Source: DAOTWY01 sp003696565 (lineage in GTDB: Bacteria; Chloroflexota; Anaerolineae; Aggregatilineales; Phototrophicaceae). From it: a stretch of DNA of 62,431 bases. The notes beneath the pieces were generated by a model that ran no database searches, was not told where the DNA came from, and was given only the letters and a program-made list of their open reading frames with translations. Shown here one piece after another: positions 42,186 through 51,173 of the stretch. The translations under genes and the position numbers were made by a program. The stretch is from assembly GCA_034435635.1 (NCBI GenBank), contig DAOTWY010000134.1, forward strand, positions 1-62,431. The letters are read 5' to 3'. Within the stretch, counting starts at the first letter, position 1; the number at the start of each line of letters is the position of its first letter.

Positions 42186-44327
42186 ATGAGTTGGTTTGAA
42201 AAACTTACATCATGGTTGAATTCGCAGTCAACCTCACCGCAAGCATTACCGATGCAGAAATTGCAAGGAAAGTTAGAAACAGCGCGCCTTTTGCGCCGCC
42301 GAGGCGATTATGATAACGCTTTACATGAATTAAACAACGCTTTGACTCTTGCAGATACACTACATCACCAAACAGTATTGTTTTCTATTCGACTTCATCA
42401 AATTGATATTTTGATTCGGCTGCACCGCCTAGATGAAGCCCGGACTATTATCACCTCACTGCTTGAACAGGCTGATGATAGCAATAAACTTTATCATGCC
42501 TATATCCAGATTGCACTTGGTATGCTTGAACAAGCTGACCAGCAGATTGAACAGGCGCGCCACCACTATGAACGAGGCTTAAGACTTGCTCAAGAAATTC
42601 ATGCTGTTGGTGCTCATGGGCGTGCACAAGGGCATTTGGCAGATACTTACTTGATGGAAGAAAATGCCAGTTATGCGGTTTATTTGTTTGAGGAAGCATT
42701 ACCACGTTTAAACGCTAGCGGTGAAATTGAAATCGCATGCTATTTTGTTGGACGATTTGGGCAGGCGATGATCCAGACAGGTAAAATGCTTGAGGGAGTG
42801 CAAATTATTGGGCGTGCCTTGCGGATGTCTGAACAATTGTCATACCGGCAATATGAGGTGATGTGGCGGCAAGAGTTAGCGTTCTATGCGTTGCAACAGG
42901 GTATTTATGATGAAGCTCGTCGGCATTTGATGGTATTGCTAACACAAATTGATCCACAGCAAACCCCTAAAGACTATACGCTGACATTATGTCGTCTTGC
43001 TAAAGCGTGTTTACGTTTAGGAGAATATACGGCTGCATTAGATTATGCACAGCAAGCCGTTGATTTTGCAGCACAACAGGATGCTAAGCCATTAACCGCT
43101 CTAACGATGGCGACACATGGTATTGTTTTGCGAACAATGGGACAGCCCAATCAGGCATTATCGAGCTTGCAAATTGCAGCGCAGTCCTGTGATATGCTGC
43201 CAACCAACCAAACCGATTTTTCGGCATTAGATGTGCTGCGTAATCTGGGAGCTGCCCAAACAGAGATTGGTAATTTTGAGGTAGCTTATCAAACGTATCA
43301 ATTGGCGATGACACAGGCAGAACAAGCTGGTTTAAAGCATGATCTAGCGGGAATTTATCGTGATGTTGGCATTTATCATATGCGTCAAAATAATTTGAAC
43401 GACGCTTTACAATCCTGGACAACTGCTTTGAAAATTTACGAAGCAGAAGGAGACCATGCACGGGTTGCGCGATTATATTGTGATATTGCCAATGTTCGAC
43501 GTGGTTTTGGGCAAGCTAAACGAGCATTACGGGATTATGAACAAGCATTAATGCTATTAAATGCCTTTCAAGACGACGAGACCCGTGGTGTTGTTCTATC
43601 CAATGCGGCAACTGCTTATGTGGATTATGGTGATGTAGAAACAGCGGAGTCATTCTTTATCGAATCGATACAAATTGCACAACGATTGCAAGACAGACAA
43701 TCGGAAGCAACTCGTAGAGGAAATTATGGATGGTTTCTATTAAATACAGGACGTGCTAAACTTGCCATTCAAACACTAGAATATGCCCTAAGGCAAAGCG
43801 AAAACCTTGGTTTAAAACTTCAGGTAGCGGTTCAAACAGATAATATCGGTTCGGCATATGATGAAATGAAAGAATATGACCATGCACTTGCATTCCATGC
43901 AAAAGCTTGGGAAAGAATAAAACAGCTAGACGAACCGCATTGGAAGGCATTTATTGGTGCGAATTTGGCTCATACATTACTGGCGTTAGATTATCTTGAT
44001 GATGCGGATACAACACTTAAAGCGGCGTATGAGGTTGCTCAACAGAGTAAACATCCTGATTTGTTGATGCGATGTTTGAATGGCATGGCAAAATTAGCCC
44101 TTAAACGTGGCGAATTGAATGATGTGCAGTTATTTTTGAACCAGGTATTTGAGCTAGCTGAACAAAGCGGTATTCGGCGTTTGCTGGCGGATGCTTGGCT
44201 TATTCATAGTGAATGGGCAGCACGTCAAGGGGATTATCAACAGGCACAGTCCGATTGGCAAAAGGCTGCTGATTTATTGAAATTGTTAATGATTCAACTA
44301 GAGAGACCTGATTGGTTGGTGATTTAA
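42186..44327 (+). CDS. Large tetratricopeptide-repeat protein
   Basis: 713 residues composed almost wholly of TPR-type helical pairs, roughly 14 to 16 repeats (for example RRRGDYDNALHELNNALTLA, GEYTAALDYAQQAVDFA, GQAKRALRDYEQALML). No catalytic domain, signal peptide or membrane segment is seen, so it is a cytoplasmic scaffold or sensor. It resembles the helical part of large regulators, but with no DNA-binding domain at either end. The stop overlaps the following glycosyltransferase start (TAATG), which suggests coupled production. Function unknown. Confidence 0.82.
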   Translation: MSWFEKLTSWLNSQSTSPQALPMQKLQGKLETARLLRRRGDYDNALHELNNALTLADTLHHQTVLFSIRLHQIDILIRLHRLDEARTIITSLLEQADDSNKLYHAYIQIALGMLEQADQQIEQARHHYERGLRLAQEIHAVGAHGRAQGHLADTYLMEENASYAVYLFEEALPRLNASGEIEIACYFVGRFGQAMIQTGKMLEGVQIIGRALRMSEQLSYRQYEVMWRQELAFYALQQGIYDEARRHLMVLLTQIDPQQTPKDYTLTLCRLAKACLRLGEYTAALDYAQQAVDFAAQQDAKPLTALTMATHGIVLRTMGQPNQALSSLQIAAQSCDMLPTNQTDFSALDVLRNLGAAQTEIGNFEVAYQTYQLAMTQAEQAGLKHDLAGIYRDVGIYHMRQNNLNDALQSWTTALKIYEAEGDHARVARLYCDIANVRRGFGQAKRALRDYEQALMLLNAFQDDETRGVVLSNAATAYVDYGDVETAESFFIESIQIAQRLQDRQSEATRRGNYGWFLLNTGRAKLAIQTLEYALRQSENLGLKLQVAVQTDNIGSAYDEMKEYDHALAFHAKAWERIKQLDEPHWKAFIGANLAHTLLALDYLDDADTTLKAAYEVAQQSKHPDLLMRCLNGMAKLALKRGELNDVQLFLNQVFELAEQSGIRRLLADAWLIHSEWAARQGDYQQAQSDWQKAADLLKLLMIQLERPDWLVI

Positions 44328-45580
44328 TGGCGACATTTTGGTTTGTATCAGCACCGTTATATAGTCATACAGACTGGGGAGGGATGCTCAGAACGGCTCT
44401 TGTTTTACAAGCATCTGGACATGAGGTGATTTGGATTAGCGAACCGAAGCTTGAATCAGTTATTCGGGGTGTTGGGATAGAGTTTCAACCGATTCGACAA
44501 ACTGGTTGGCTTTGGCCCCCGCCTCCGCTACCAGATATAACCACATTGCCGCCACAAGAAGCCGTGAATTTACGCTATCGTCGTGCTTTAGATACTTGGT
44601 TGAGTGAAAACATCGTAGCAGAAGCGACTCAAGCCTTAATTGACTTGCGAAATAGCCTTGATTTACCAGATGCCATCATCACAGACCCGTTTTTAAGTGC
44701 ATCGGCTCTTGCCGCAGAAGCGTTAGCCATTCCTTTGATTGTTGCTGGATGGACTGCACAAAGCAGCTTGGATGAAACTCGGTTATTCCCTATTCAGCGT
44801 CATCTTGGGTCAGATAGCCAGCAGCGCATTCAGCGATTGTGTGATCAGTTTGGATTACAAGGGGAGAATTTTTCTAAAGGTGCCACACCTTCAATTATCA
44901 GCCCCCACTTACATATCAGTTATTTTACGCGGAATTGGTATATTGCTGAGGAACACACTTTGTTGCCTCAGAATGTTTTTGTAGGTGGGCTACCACAGAA
45001 GCCGCAAGATACCCCGCCAGAGTGGCTAGCTAATATCCCGCAGGATGTACCACTTGCATTAATTACACTTGGCAGTGTTTTTACTGGGGATTTAGGGTTT
45101 TTTAGCTGGGCTGCACAGGCAGCTGCAGGAGCAGGTCTGCTGCCTGTTGTGGTGGTGGGGTGGAACCCAATTGAACCAGAAAGTAAGCAAGCACTGATTA
45201 AGGCTTTACCAGGTGGGACTCGTTTAGTTAATTGGGTGCCGTTTGACCATGTATTGCCGCGTACACGTTTGATGATTCATCATGGTGGCATGGGTACAAC
45301 ACATTATGCTGTTGTGTATGGTGTGCCACAAATTGTTGTGCCTCATGCAGCTGATCAACGGATTCAAGCGCGACGAGTGGCAACAGCTAAGGTTGGACTT
45401 CATCTAACAGCACATGACGTTCGCCAGGGAATGTTACGTGATGGTGCAAAGGCATTAATACGTGATCAAAAAGTTCAGCAAACAGCACGTAACTTAGCTC
45501 ATGAGATGGCATCACTTGGCGGGGTGCAGCAAGCTGCAAAGTTGATTTTGCAAGTAGCTAAACTGGCTTCTTCGCAGTAA
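44327..45580 (+). CDS. GT1-family glycosyltransferase (UDP-glycosyltransferase-like)
   Basis: 417 residues with two Rossmann domains (GT-B). The C-terminal donor domain carries LITLGSVF, NWVPFDHVLP and the signature HHGGMGTTHYAVVYGVPQIV followed by PHAADQ, as in macrolide and sterol glycosyltransferases. The N-terminal acceptor domain (VLQASGHEVIWISE) is variable. The acceptor is probably a lipid or a small secondary metabolite. The start overlaps the TPR stop. Its last 23 bases are antisense to the short methyltransferase gene. Confidence 0.88.
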   Translation: MATFWFVSAPLYSHTDWGGMLRTALVLQASGHEVIWISEPKLESVIRGVGIEFQPIRQTGWLWPPPPLPDITTLPPQEAVNLRYRRALDTWLSENIVAEATQALIDLRNSLDLPDAIITDPFLSASALAAEALAIPLIVAGWTAQSSLDETRLFPIQRHLGSDSQQRIQRLCDQFGLQGENFSKGATPSIISPHLHISYFTRNWYIAEEHTLLPQNVFVGGLPQKPQDTPPEWLANIPQDVPLALITLGSVFTGDLGFFSWAAQAAAGAGLLPVVVVGWNPIEPESKQALIKALPGGTRLVNWVPFDHVLPRTRLMIHHGGMGTTHYAVVYGVPQIVVPHAADQRIQARRVATAKVGLHLTAHDVRQGMLRDGAKALIRDQKVQQTARNLAHEMASLGGVQQAAKLILQVAKLASSQ

Positions 45581-46037
45581 TATGAACTTCATAGGAGTGA
45601 AATGTCAGCTTATCACCATCGATTGGTGATAAAAATTGTTGAACAGGTTGTGGGGCTAAGCATAACAGTAAGCGGATTTTTTCCTGATAGGGTGTGTTTT
45701 GCGCAATTTGTATTTTCTTCTTTTTCTGAAATGTGATAATCTCAAAGCCAGAGTCGAGCAAAACCCCACGCAATTCATCATCTGTTAACAAATGATTGTG
45801 TGTTGGATTGAGCATTTGGTAAATTGTATCAATGTAATCAGCAGCGCGGGGATAATGACAGTTTAAATCATCCTGGATTTTCAGGATGCCACCCGGACGC
45901 AAAACACGATAGCAGGCTTGTAATGTTGGGAAAGAGTCTGCCAGTTGAGATAGAAGATAATTGCAGCTGATTTGATCTAATGTCGCATCTTGGTACGATA
46001 TTAAAGTGTTATGATTCTCTAAGTGGAGTGTTGTCAC
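45558..46037 (-). CDS. N-terminally short class I methyltransferase-like protein
   Basis: 159 residues that match only the second half of a methyltransferase_11-type enzyme: LSQLADSFPTLQACYRVLRP (motif IV/V region), RPGGILKIQDDLN, YIDTIYQMLNPTHNHLLTDD and a C-terminal beta-strand. The glycine-rich SAM-binding motif I and the acidic motif II are missing. There is no room for them before the divergent ligase gene. The gene starts at GTG 46035-46037 with AAGGA eight bases upstream, so it is probably translated as is. It may be a decayed or partner-dependent methyltransferase. Confidence 0.6.
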   Translation of the reverse strand: MTTLHLENHNTLISYQDATLDQISCNYLLSQLADSFPTLQACYRVLRPGGILKIQDDLNCHYPRAADYIDTIYQMLNPTHNHLLTDDELRGVLLDSGFEIITFQKKKKIQIAQNTPYQEKIRLLLCLAPQPVQQFLSPIDGDKLTFHSYEVHITAKKPV

Positions 46038-46092
46038 AGATTTTCCTTTCTAAATTTATGGTTATTTTTAAAAACGCTTGTGGAGCATGTAA

Positions 46093-47841
46093 ATGGTGAC
46101 TTACGCTGATAAACCCTGGTTGAAACATTACGATGAAGGTGTGCCTGCCTCACTTGAACCTTATCCAGAAATCACCATCCCAGATTTTTTACGGCGATCT
46201 GCGGAAAAATTTCCTAAGCGTCCTGCTCTTGTGATGGATGCAAAGCTTCCATATATTGGGCGTGTGAAACGCTCAGTTAGCTATCGTCAGTTAGACCGCT
46301 TGTCTGACGCAATGGCGGTTGCTTTGATTAATCTTGGATTACATAAAGGTGATCATGTTGCTCTCGTCATGCCGAATTGTACAGCATTTGTAATTGCTTA
46401 CTATGGTGTTTTAAAGGCGGGGGGGGTTGTGGTAGCTGTTAACCCAGAATATCCACCACTCAAAATGCAAAAACAACTCAAAGAATGTGATGCGGTAATG
46501 ATGGTCACCTTAAGCTTGTACTATAAGACCATTAAAGAAATTCAACCAGAAACGAAGCTAAGAAACATCATCGTCACGAATATCAAAGAATATTTACCTC
46601 GCATTGCTCGTATATTGTTTACGATGACGACAGAAAAAAGAGATGGTCATGCCATCGAAAAACTACCCCCCGGTGATTATCGTCTACAAGATTTGTTAAA
46701 GCGTTATCGAGGTAAAAAACCAGATGTTGAGGTGAAGCCGAGTGATGTCGCATTGATGCAATATACTGGTGGAACAACGGGTACACCCAAAGCTGCAATG
46801 GCGGCTCATAGTGCACTTGTGGCAAGTACCTTACAGGCGAATGTTTGGTCAACGCTGGATTTGCCAGAGGTAGAAAACATGCCTGCTCGGCACGAGCTTG
46901 TTTTTCTTGGGGTTATTCCTATGTTTCATGTTTATGGGTTGGTTGTCTTACTCAGTCAGGCGATTTCCGGTGGGGCATCGGTGATTATGGTACCTAACCC
47001 TCGTGATATGAATAATTTGGTGGAAATGATCGATCATTATAAGCCAACAGTATTTTTGGGAGTTCCCACGCTTTGGAATGCGCTTACAGATAATCCAGAT
47101 GTAAAATCTGGAAAAGTGTCTCTTGAGTCAATTATTATTGCTTATTGTGCTGCTGCACCAATGCACCGTCTAACTCGTGAAGCAGCAGAAGCTGCCGGAG
47201 TACGTAAACTTGTGCAGGCTTACGGATTAAGTGAAGTGCCAGCTGGTAATCACTCTAATCCAATGATTGGTGAAAACCGACTTGATTCAGTTGGGTTGCC
47301 ATTGCCAGATGTTGATAGTCGTATTGTCGATTTAGAAACTGGCACAAAAGAAATGCCTGTGGGGCAACCCGGTGAAATTATTGTCCATTCGCCTAGTCTA
47401 ATGATGGGGTATTATAATCAACCAGAAGAAACTCAACAGGTTTTACGAGAGTTTGATGGTAAGTTGTTTATGTATACCGGTGATGTTGGGTATATGGATG
47501 AGGATGGATACTTTTACATTACGGATCGTAAGAAAGATATGGTTTTAATAGGTGGTTTTAATGTTTATCCTGCAATTGTTGAAAAAGTCTTATTAGAACA
47601 TCCTGCTGTGCAGGATGTGGGGGTTGCAGGTATTCCACACCCTAAAAAAGCAGGAGAAGAAGCCTTGATGGCATGGGTGGTTGTTAAACCTGGACATCAG
47701 GTCAAACGGGGTGATCTAATTGCACATTGTAAACCATATTTAGCAGGATATGAAATTCCACGTCGTTATGAATTTGTTGATCACTTGCCGAAATCCGCAG
47801 TAGGGAAGTTACTTCGGCGTGAATTGGTCCAGATGTTATAA
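46093..47841 (+). CDS. fadD: Long-chain fatty-acid--CoA ligase (FadD-like), paralogue 3
   Basis: 582 residues of the ANL family with YTGGTTGTPKAAM, AYGLSEVPAGNHSN, TGDVGYMDEDGYFYI and PKSAVGKLLRREL carrying the catalytic Lys. The N-terminus is nearly that of paralogue 2 (MVTYADKPW), but the middle differs from copies 1 and 2 (AYCAAAPMHRLTREAAEAAG, where they have SGSAPLPPATK). So this copy is the more distant one and may use a different acid. GGAG at 46082-46085 lies seven bases before the ATG. The next gene downstream is tgt. Confidence 0.9.
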   Translation: MVTYADKPWLKHYDEGVPASLEPYPEITIPDFLRRSAEKFPKRPALVMDAKLPYIGRVKRSVSYRQLDRLSDAMAVALINLGLHKGDHVALVMPNCTAFVIAYYGVLKAGGVVVAVNPEYPPLKMQKQLKECDAVMMVTLSLYYKTIKEIQPETKLRNIIVTNIKEYLPRIARILFTMTTEKRDGHAIEKLPPGDYRLQDLLKRYRGKKPDVEVKPSDVALMQYTGGTTGTPKAAMAAHSALVASTLQANVWSTLDLPEVENMPARHELVFLGVIPMFHVYGLVVLLSQAISGGASVIMVPNPRDMNNLVEMIDHYKPTVFLGVPTLWNALTDNPDVKSGKVSLESIIIAYCAAAPMHRLTREAAEAAGVRKLVQAYGLSEVPAGNHSNPMIGENRLDSVGLPLPDVDSRIVDLETGTKEMPVGQPGEIIVHSPSLMMGYYNQPEETQQVLREFDGKLFMYTGDVGYMDEDGYFYITDRKKDMVLIGGFNVYPAIVEKVLLEHPAVQDVGVAGIPHPKKAGEEALMAWVVVKPGHQVKRGDLIAHCKPYLAGYEIPRRYEFVDHLPKSAVGKLLRRELVQML

Positions 47842-47842
47842 T
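47834..47842 (+). promoter_or_regulatory. Extended -10 promoter of tgt
   Basis: TGTTATAAT is a perfect extended -10 (TGnTATAAT) covering the stop codon of the ligase gene. The start near 47849 leaves about 34 bases before GTG 47883, including AGGAA. No good -35 is seen. Confidence 0.5.
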
Positions 47843-47882
47843 CAGTATTGCTTTGCGGTCAAAACATATTCAGGAATAATTT

Positions 47883-48986
47883 GTGACATTTGAATTTGAA
47901 ATTCTAGCAACGGATGGGCTGGCGCGTGCAGGGGTTTTTCATACACCACATGGTGATATACCAACCCCCGTTTTTGCGCCAGTTGGAACTGTTGGAACGG
48001 TTAAAGCTGTTCCCCCGCGTGATCTTTATGAAATTGGTGCCTCTTTAGTTTTAGCCAATACGTATCATTTGCATTTGCGTCCTGGTGATGAGCTGGTTCG
48101 TGATTTAGGCGGATTGCATCAGTTTATGGGTTGGCGTGGTCCCATGCTGACTGATTCTGGCGGGTTTCAGGTTTTTAGCCTTACACAGATCAACAAAATT
48201 GATGATGATGGTGTTACGTTTCGTAGTCATATTGATGGTCGGAAATTACGCTTTACGCCTGAATTTTCTATGAAAATTCAGCAGAATCTTGGTGCAGATA
48301 TCATTATGTGTTTTGATGAATGTCCTGTACCAACAGACCGTCAAATTGTTGAGCGTGCACTTAAACGAACACATGATTGGGCGATACGTTGCCGTGAGGC
48401 ACACCCTGATGATACACACCAGGCGTTGTTTGGCATTGTACAAGGTGGGATTTTCCCTGATTTGCGGGAACAATCTGCGACCTTTTTACAGTCTATTGGT
48501 TTTCCTGGGTATGCTATTGGGGGATTAGCTGTTGGAGAAACGAAATCTCAGATGTATGCAACGCTAGATGTTACTATGCCACTGATGCCTACTGATAAGC
48601 CGCGTTATTTAATGGGAGTGGGAGAGCCTGATGATCTGGCAGAATCTGTTTTACGCGGGGTTGATATTTTTGACTGTGTTATGCCAACTCGCGTTGCTCG
48701 GCATGGTTCGGCATTAACGCCTGATGGACGGGTCAATATGCGAAATCAAGTCTATGCAAAAGACCCTGCACCGTTACAGGCGGATTGTAATTGTTATACC
48801 TGCCGAACATTTTCGCGTGCATATATTCGTCATTTAGTTCATGCCAAGGAACTTTTGGCACATTATCTTTTGAGCATTCATAATATTCACTTTTTAATCA
48901 ATCATATGACTAAAATGAGACAAGCAATATTTGACGGACAGCTAAAAGCTTATACTGAGTCGTTTCTCAAGCGTTATATGGGGTAG
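47883..48986 (+). CDS. tgt: tRNA-guanine transglycosylase (queuine tRNA-ribosyltransferase)
   Basis: 367 residues. It replaces guanine 34 of GUN tRNAs with preQ1. LTDSGGFQVFS and FDCVMPTRVARHG hold the two catalytic Asp. The zinc site is CNCYTCRTFSRAYIRHL plus a downstream His in SIHNIHFL, giving a complete set of three Cys and one His. Length is normal. GTG 47883 with AGGAA before it. queG, the last step of the same pathway, is in the window at 60365-61471. The precursor genes (queC, queD, queE, queF) are not here. Confidence 0.96.
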   Translation: MTFEFEILATDGLARAGVFHTPHGDIPTPVFAPVGTVGTVKAVPPRDLYEIGASLVLANTYHLHLRPGDELVRDLGGLHQFMGWRGPMLTDSGGFQVFSLTQINKIDDDGVTFRSHIDGRKLRFTPEFSMKIQQNLGADIIMCFDECPVPTDRQIVERALKRTHDWAIRCREAHPDDTHQALFGIVQGGIFPDLREQSATFLQSIGFPGYAIGGLAVGETKSQMYATLDVTMPLMPTDKPRYLMGVGEPDDLAESVLRGVDIFDCVMPTRVARHGSALTPDGRVNMRNQVYAKDPAPLQADCNCYTCRTFSRAYIRHLVHAKELLAHYLLSIHNIHFLINHMTKMRQAIFDGQLKAYTESFLKRYMG

Positions 48987-48988
48987 TT

Positions 48989-49807
48989 ATGGGACCATCC
49001 AAACGTACCCTAGCAATTGTTGCTTTAACAACCACGTTGGTGAGTTGTAGCCCCCAATCCCTTCCTGCTACGACTCCCACAACTCCGGCAAACCCTCCTC
49101 GTATTTATACAACTACTGCTACACAACCTCTTATGGTCGATTTGACATTAGCTTATTCAGAGCGTTATTCTGCGCCGCAGTTTGATATTTTCTCTGGTAA
49201 TTATCAAGACATGCTTAACATGCTTTATCAGGGGGATATTGCTTACTTTGTGACAAATCATTTGCCTGCTGACTCGATATGGGCAGCCCCAATCGCTCAA
49301 GATGGTATTGTGATTATCACACACTCCAGTGTTCAGGTTAAAAACATCTCAGTGGATGACCTCCGACGTATTTATCAGGGAAGCATCCACAATTGGATGT
49401 CACTTGGCGGAGCGGATATTCCGATTACTGTGTTTAGCCGTGAAGCTGGTAGCAGTACTCGCGCTGAATTTGATACCATGGTGATGGGGTATCGTCAAAC
49501 AACAGCTAATGCACGGGTTGCTTCTTCAAGTATGCAAATGGTCAATCAGGTGGCAAATCAACCGGGAAGTATAGGGTATGTCTCTATGGGTTTCGTAGAG
49601 GAGCGTGTTCAGGTAATGGCTGTTGAGAATATTTTGCCAAATCTGGACACGGTTTATGAAGGAATTTACCCCCTGCGCTCAACAATATTTATTGTTGGTT
49701 TGGCAGAGCCAGAGGGTATATTTCGCCATTTTCTAGGTTGGGTTCAAAGCCCAGACGGGCAAAGTATTGTTGGACAGCGTTACGTTCCAATTATGATGCC
49801 GAACTAA
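48989..49807 (+). CDS. Lipoprotein substrate-binding protein, PstS-like
   Basis: 272 residues. A signal peptide ends in the lipobox LVSC (Cys 20), so the protein is lipid-anchored on the outside. A Thr/Pro-rich linker follows. The rest is a type 2 periplasmic-binding fold of the PstS group: VDDLRRIYQGSIHNW, ITVFSREAGSSTRAEFD and NQPGSIGYVSMGFV. The Ser-Ser/Thr-Arg pattern is the one that binds phosphate. No pstC, pstA or pstB genes are nearby, so it could feed a remote transporter or serve as a sensor. It starts two bases after tgt ends. Confidence 0.83.
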   Translation: MGPSKRTLAIVALTTTLVSCSPQSLPATTPTTPANPPRIYTTTATQPLMVDLTLAYSERYSAPQFDIFSGNYQDMLNMLYQGDIAYFVTNHLPADSIWAAPIAQDGIVIITHSSVQVKNISVDDLRRIYQGSIHNWMSLGGADIPITVFSREAGSSTRAEFDTMVMGYRQTTANARVASSSMQMVNQVANQPGSIGYVSMGFVEERVQVMAVENILPNLDTVYEGIYPLRSTIFIVGLAEPEGIFRHFLGWVQSPDGQSIVGQRYVPIMMPN

Positions 49808-50175
49808 CTAAAAAATGAGAAGAACATCACATTTAGTAAGATCAGCGTGAGAATCCACATAGCACCTAAAGCGGTATCTCGAATTGTACGTAACTTATGA
49901 CGTTGTTTTTCGATTAACATCTCTGTTTCTTTTAAGCGATATAACGCCCCAGCAGCAATTGTATTGTGGGGGTTAATTCGTAAAACATTATCCAAACATA
50001 AACTGCTTTGATCAATTGAATCAACAGTTACCGCCATCCAAAGCCAGGCATCTTCAAAATTGTTATCTTCACGAATTAACTCACGAAGTAGTTGACGTGC
50101 CTCATCTAATTGTTTGATTTTAATCAGTTCAATTGCATCAAGTAGGCGATCAATACGAGATTTATTTTGACTCAT
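49804..50175 (-). CDS. Small tail-anchored TPR-like protein
   Basis: 123 residues. The N-terminal part is a TPR-like helical hairpin (DEARQLLRELIREDNNFEDA, NVLRINPHNTIAAGALYRL). The C-terminus is a single hydrophobic anchor (TALGAMWILTLILLNVMFFS). The pattern suggests a cytoplasmic adaptor held at the membrane by its tail. ATG 50173-50175 is chosen because GAGGGAGT lies upstream. It begins inside the PIG-L gene by 14 bases, so both are likely co-translated. Its stop overlaps the convergent PstS-like gene by four bases. Confidence 0.7.
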   Translation of the reverse strand: MSQNKSRIDRLLDAIELIKIKQLDEARQLLRELIREDNNFEDAWLWMAVTVDSIDQSSLCLDNVLRINPHNTIAAGALYRLKETEMLIEKQRHKLRTIRDTALGAMWILTLILLNVMFFSFFS

Positions 50176-51028
50176 CAAACTTGACTCCCTCAAATAAATC
50201 ATATTCATCCACTTTGTTATGAGATGGGGGAGGATAAGCGCGGGTTAAGCCGTGTTTTGCACCCAATAATCTACGTAACCATCTCGGCAAAAAGCCAATT
50301 CGTCCGCCACCTTGACTAGCATGACAAGCATTTGCTTCATCCCATATATCTAAATAGTTTCTGATATCTATTTTAGTATGAATTGGTTCAGCATGGTCAA
50401 GGACTGCTTGAATATCAATGTCCTGATTAGTCCCCATACGTCTCGGGTCTTTACCTCTCAATCGGATCAGCCAGATAGCAAGCCGAATCATGAAGGTTGG
50501 TATACTGCTAAAATACAACTTTTGTGGTTGATAAGGTGGTAAATCCCCCGACATATATGATGGATCACCCGCTAAAAAGAAAGCTTTTTCGGTTGCTCGT
50601 TGAATTGCTATATGATCTGGGTGTCCATATCCACCATATCGATTGAACGTAATAACAACTTGGGGGTTAATTTGACGGATCACTGTGACAACCCGCTGAA
50701 TCAACTCATCTGGATTATTTTGCCAAACATACCAGGATGCTTGTGGATCGTTGTTTGTCTCCGCTCCCATCATGCCACTATCTTTGTAACCAAAGGTAAA
50801 AACTTCTTTTAGCCCTAATTTTTGTGCAGCGCATTGTAATTCACTTAAGCGTAATTCCGCTACTGAATTATAACCATTCAACATTTCGGGTGGTATTGTT
50901 CCAGCGTCACCGTTTGTTGTACAAATTAAATAAACTTCTGCACCATCATCTACATACTTGGCGATCAATCCACCTAACCCAAAGCTTTCATCATCAGGGT
51001 GAGCGAATGCAATCAAAATTCTCCGCAT
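50162..51028 (-). CDS. PIG-L family N-acetylglucosaminyl deacetylase
   Basis: 288 residues. AHPDDE near the N-terminus and GHPDH in the middle are the zinc-binding and catalytic motifs of the LmbE/PIG-L family. Members remove acetyl groups from N-acetylglucosaminyl conjugates, for example in mycothiol (MshB) and bacillithiol (BshB) synthesis. Which substrate is used here is not known, and no thiol-pathway partners are visible. AAAGGA lies nine bases before the ATG. It is divergent from the DUF3048 gene, with 145 bases between that hold no convincing gene. Confidence 0.88.
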   Translation of the reverse strand: MRRILIAFAHPDDESFGLGGLIAKYVDDGAEVYLICTTNGDAGTIPPEMLNGYNSVAELRLSELQCAAQKLGLKEVFTFGYKDSGMMGAETNNDPQASWYVWQNNPDELIQRVVTVIRQINPQVVITFNRYGGYGHPDHIAIQRATEKAFFLAGDPSYMSGDLPPYQPQKLYFSSIPTFMIRLAIWLIRLRGKDPRRMGTNQDIDIQAVLDHAEPIHTKIDIRNYLDIWDEANACHASQGGGRIGFLPRWLRRLLGAKHGLTRAYPPPSHNKVDEYDLFEGVKFDESK

Positions 51029-51173
51029 TATTGATAGTCCTTTGCTGTTATCCTTTTATTAAGATGCGTGCTGTTACCCTACGTCTTACCACCGCTTTTA
51101 TAAATAACCCCTGTGCAATAGCCCGAGTTCGTCCTATACTGTCTCACCGTTGTATTTTAGCATGAGGTTTCAT

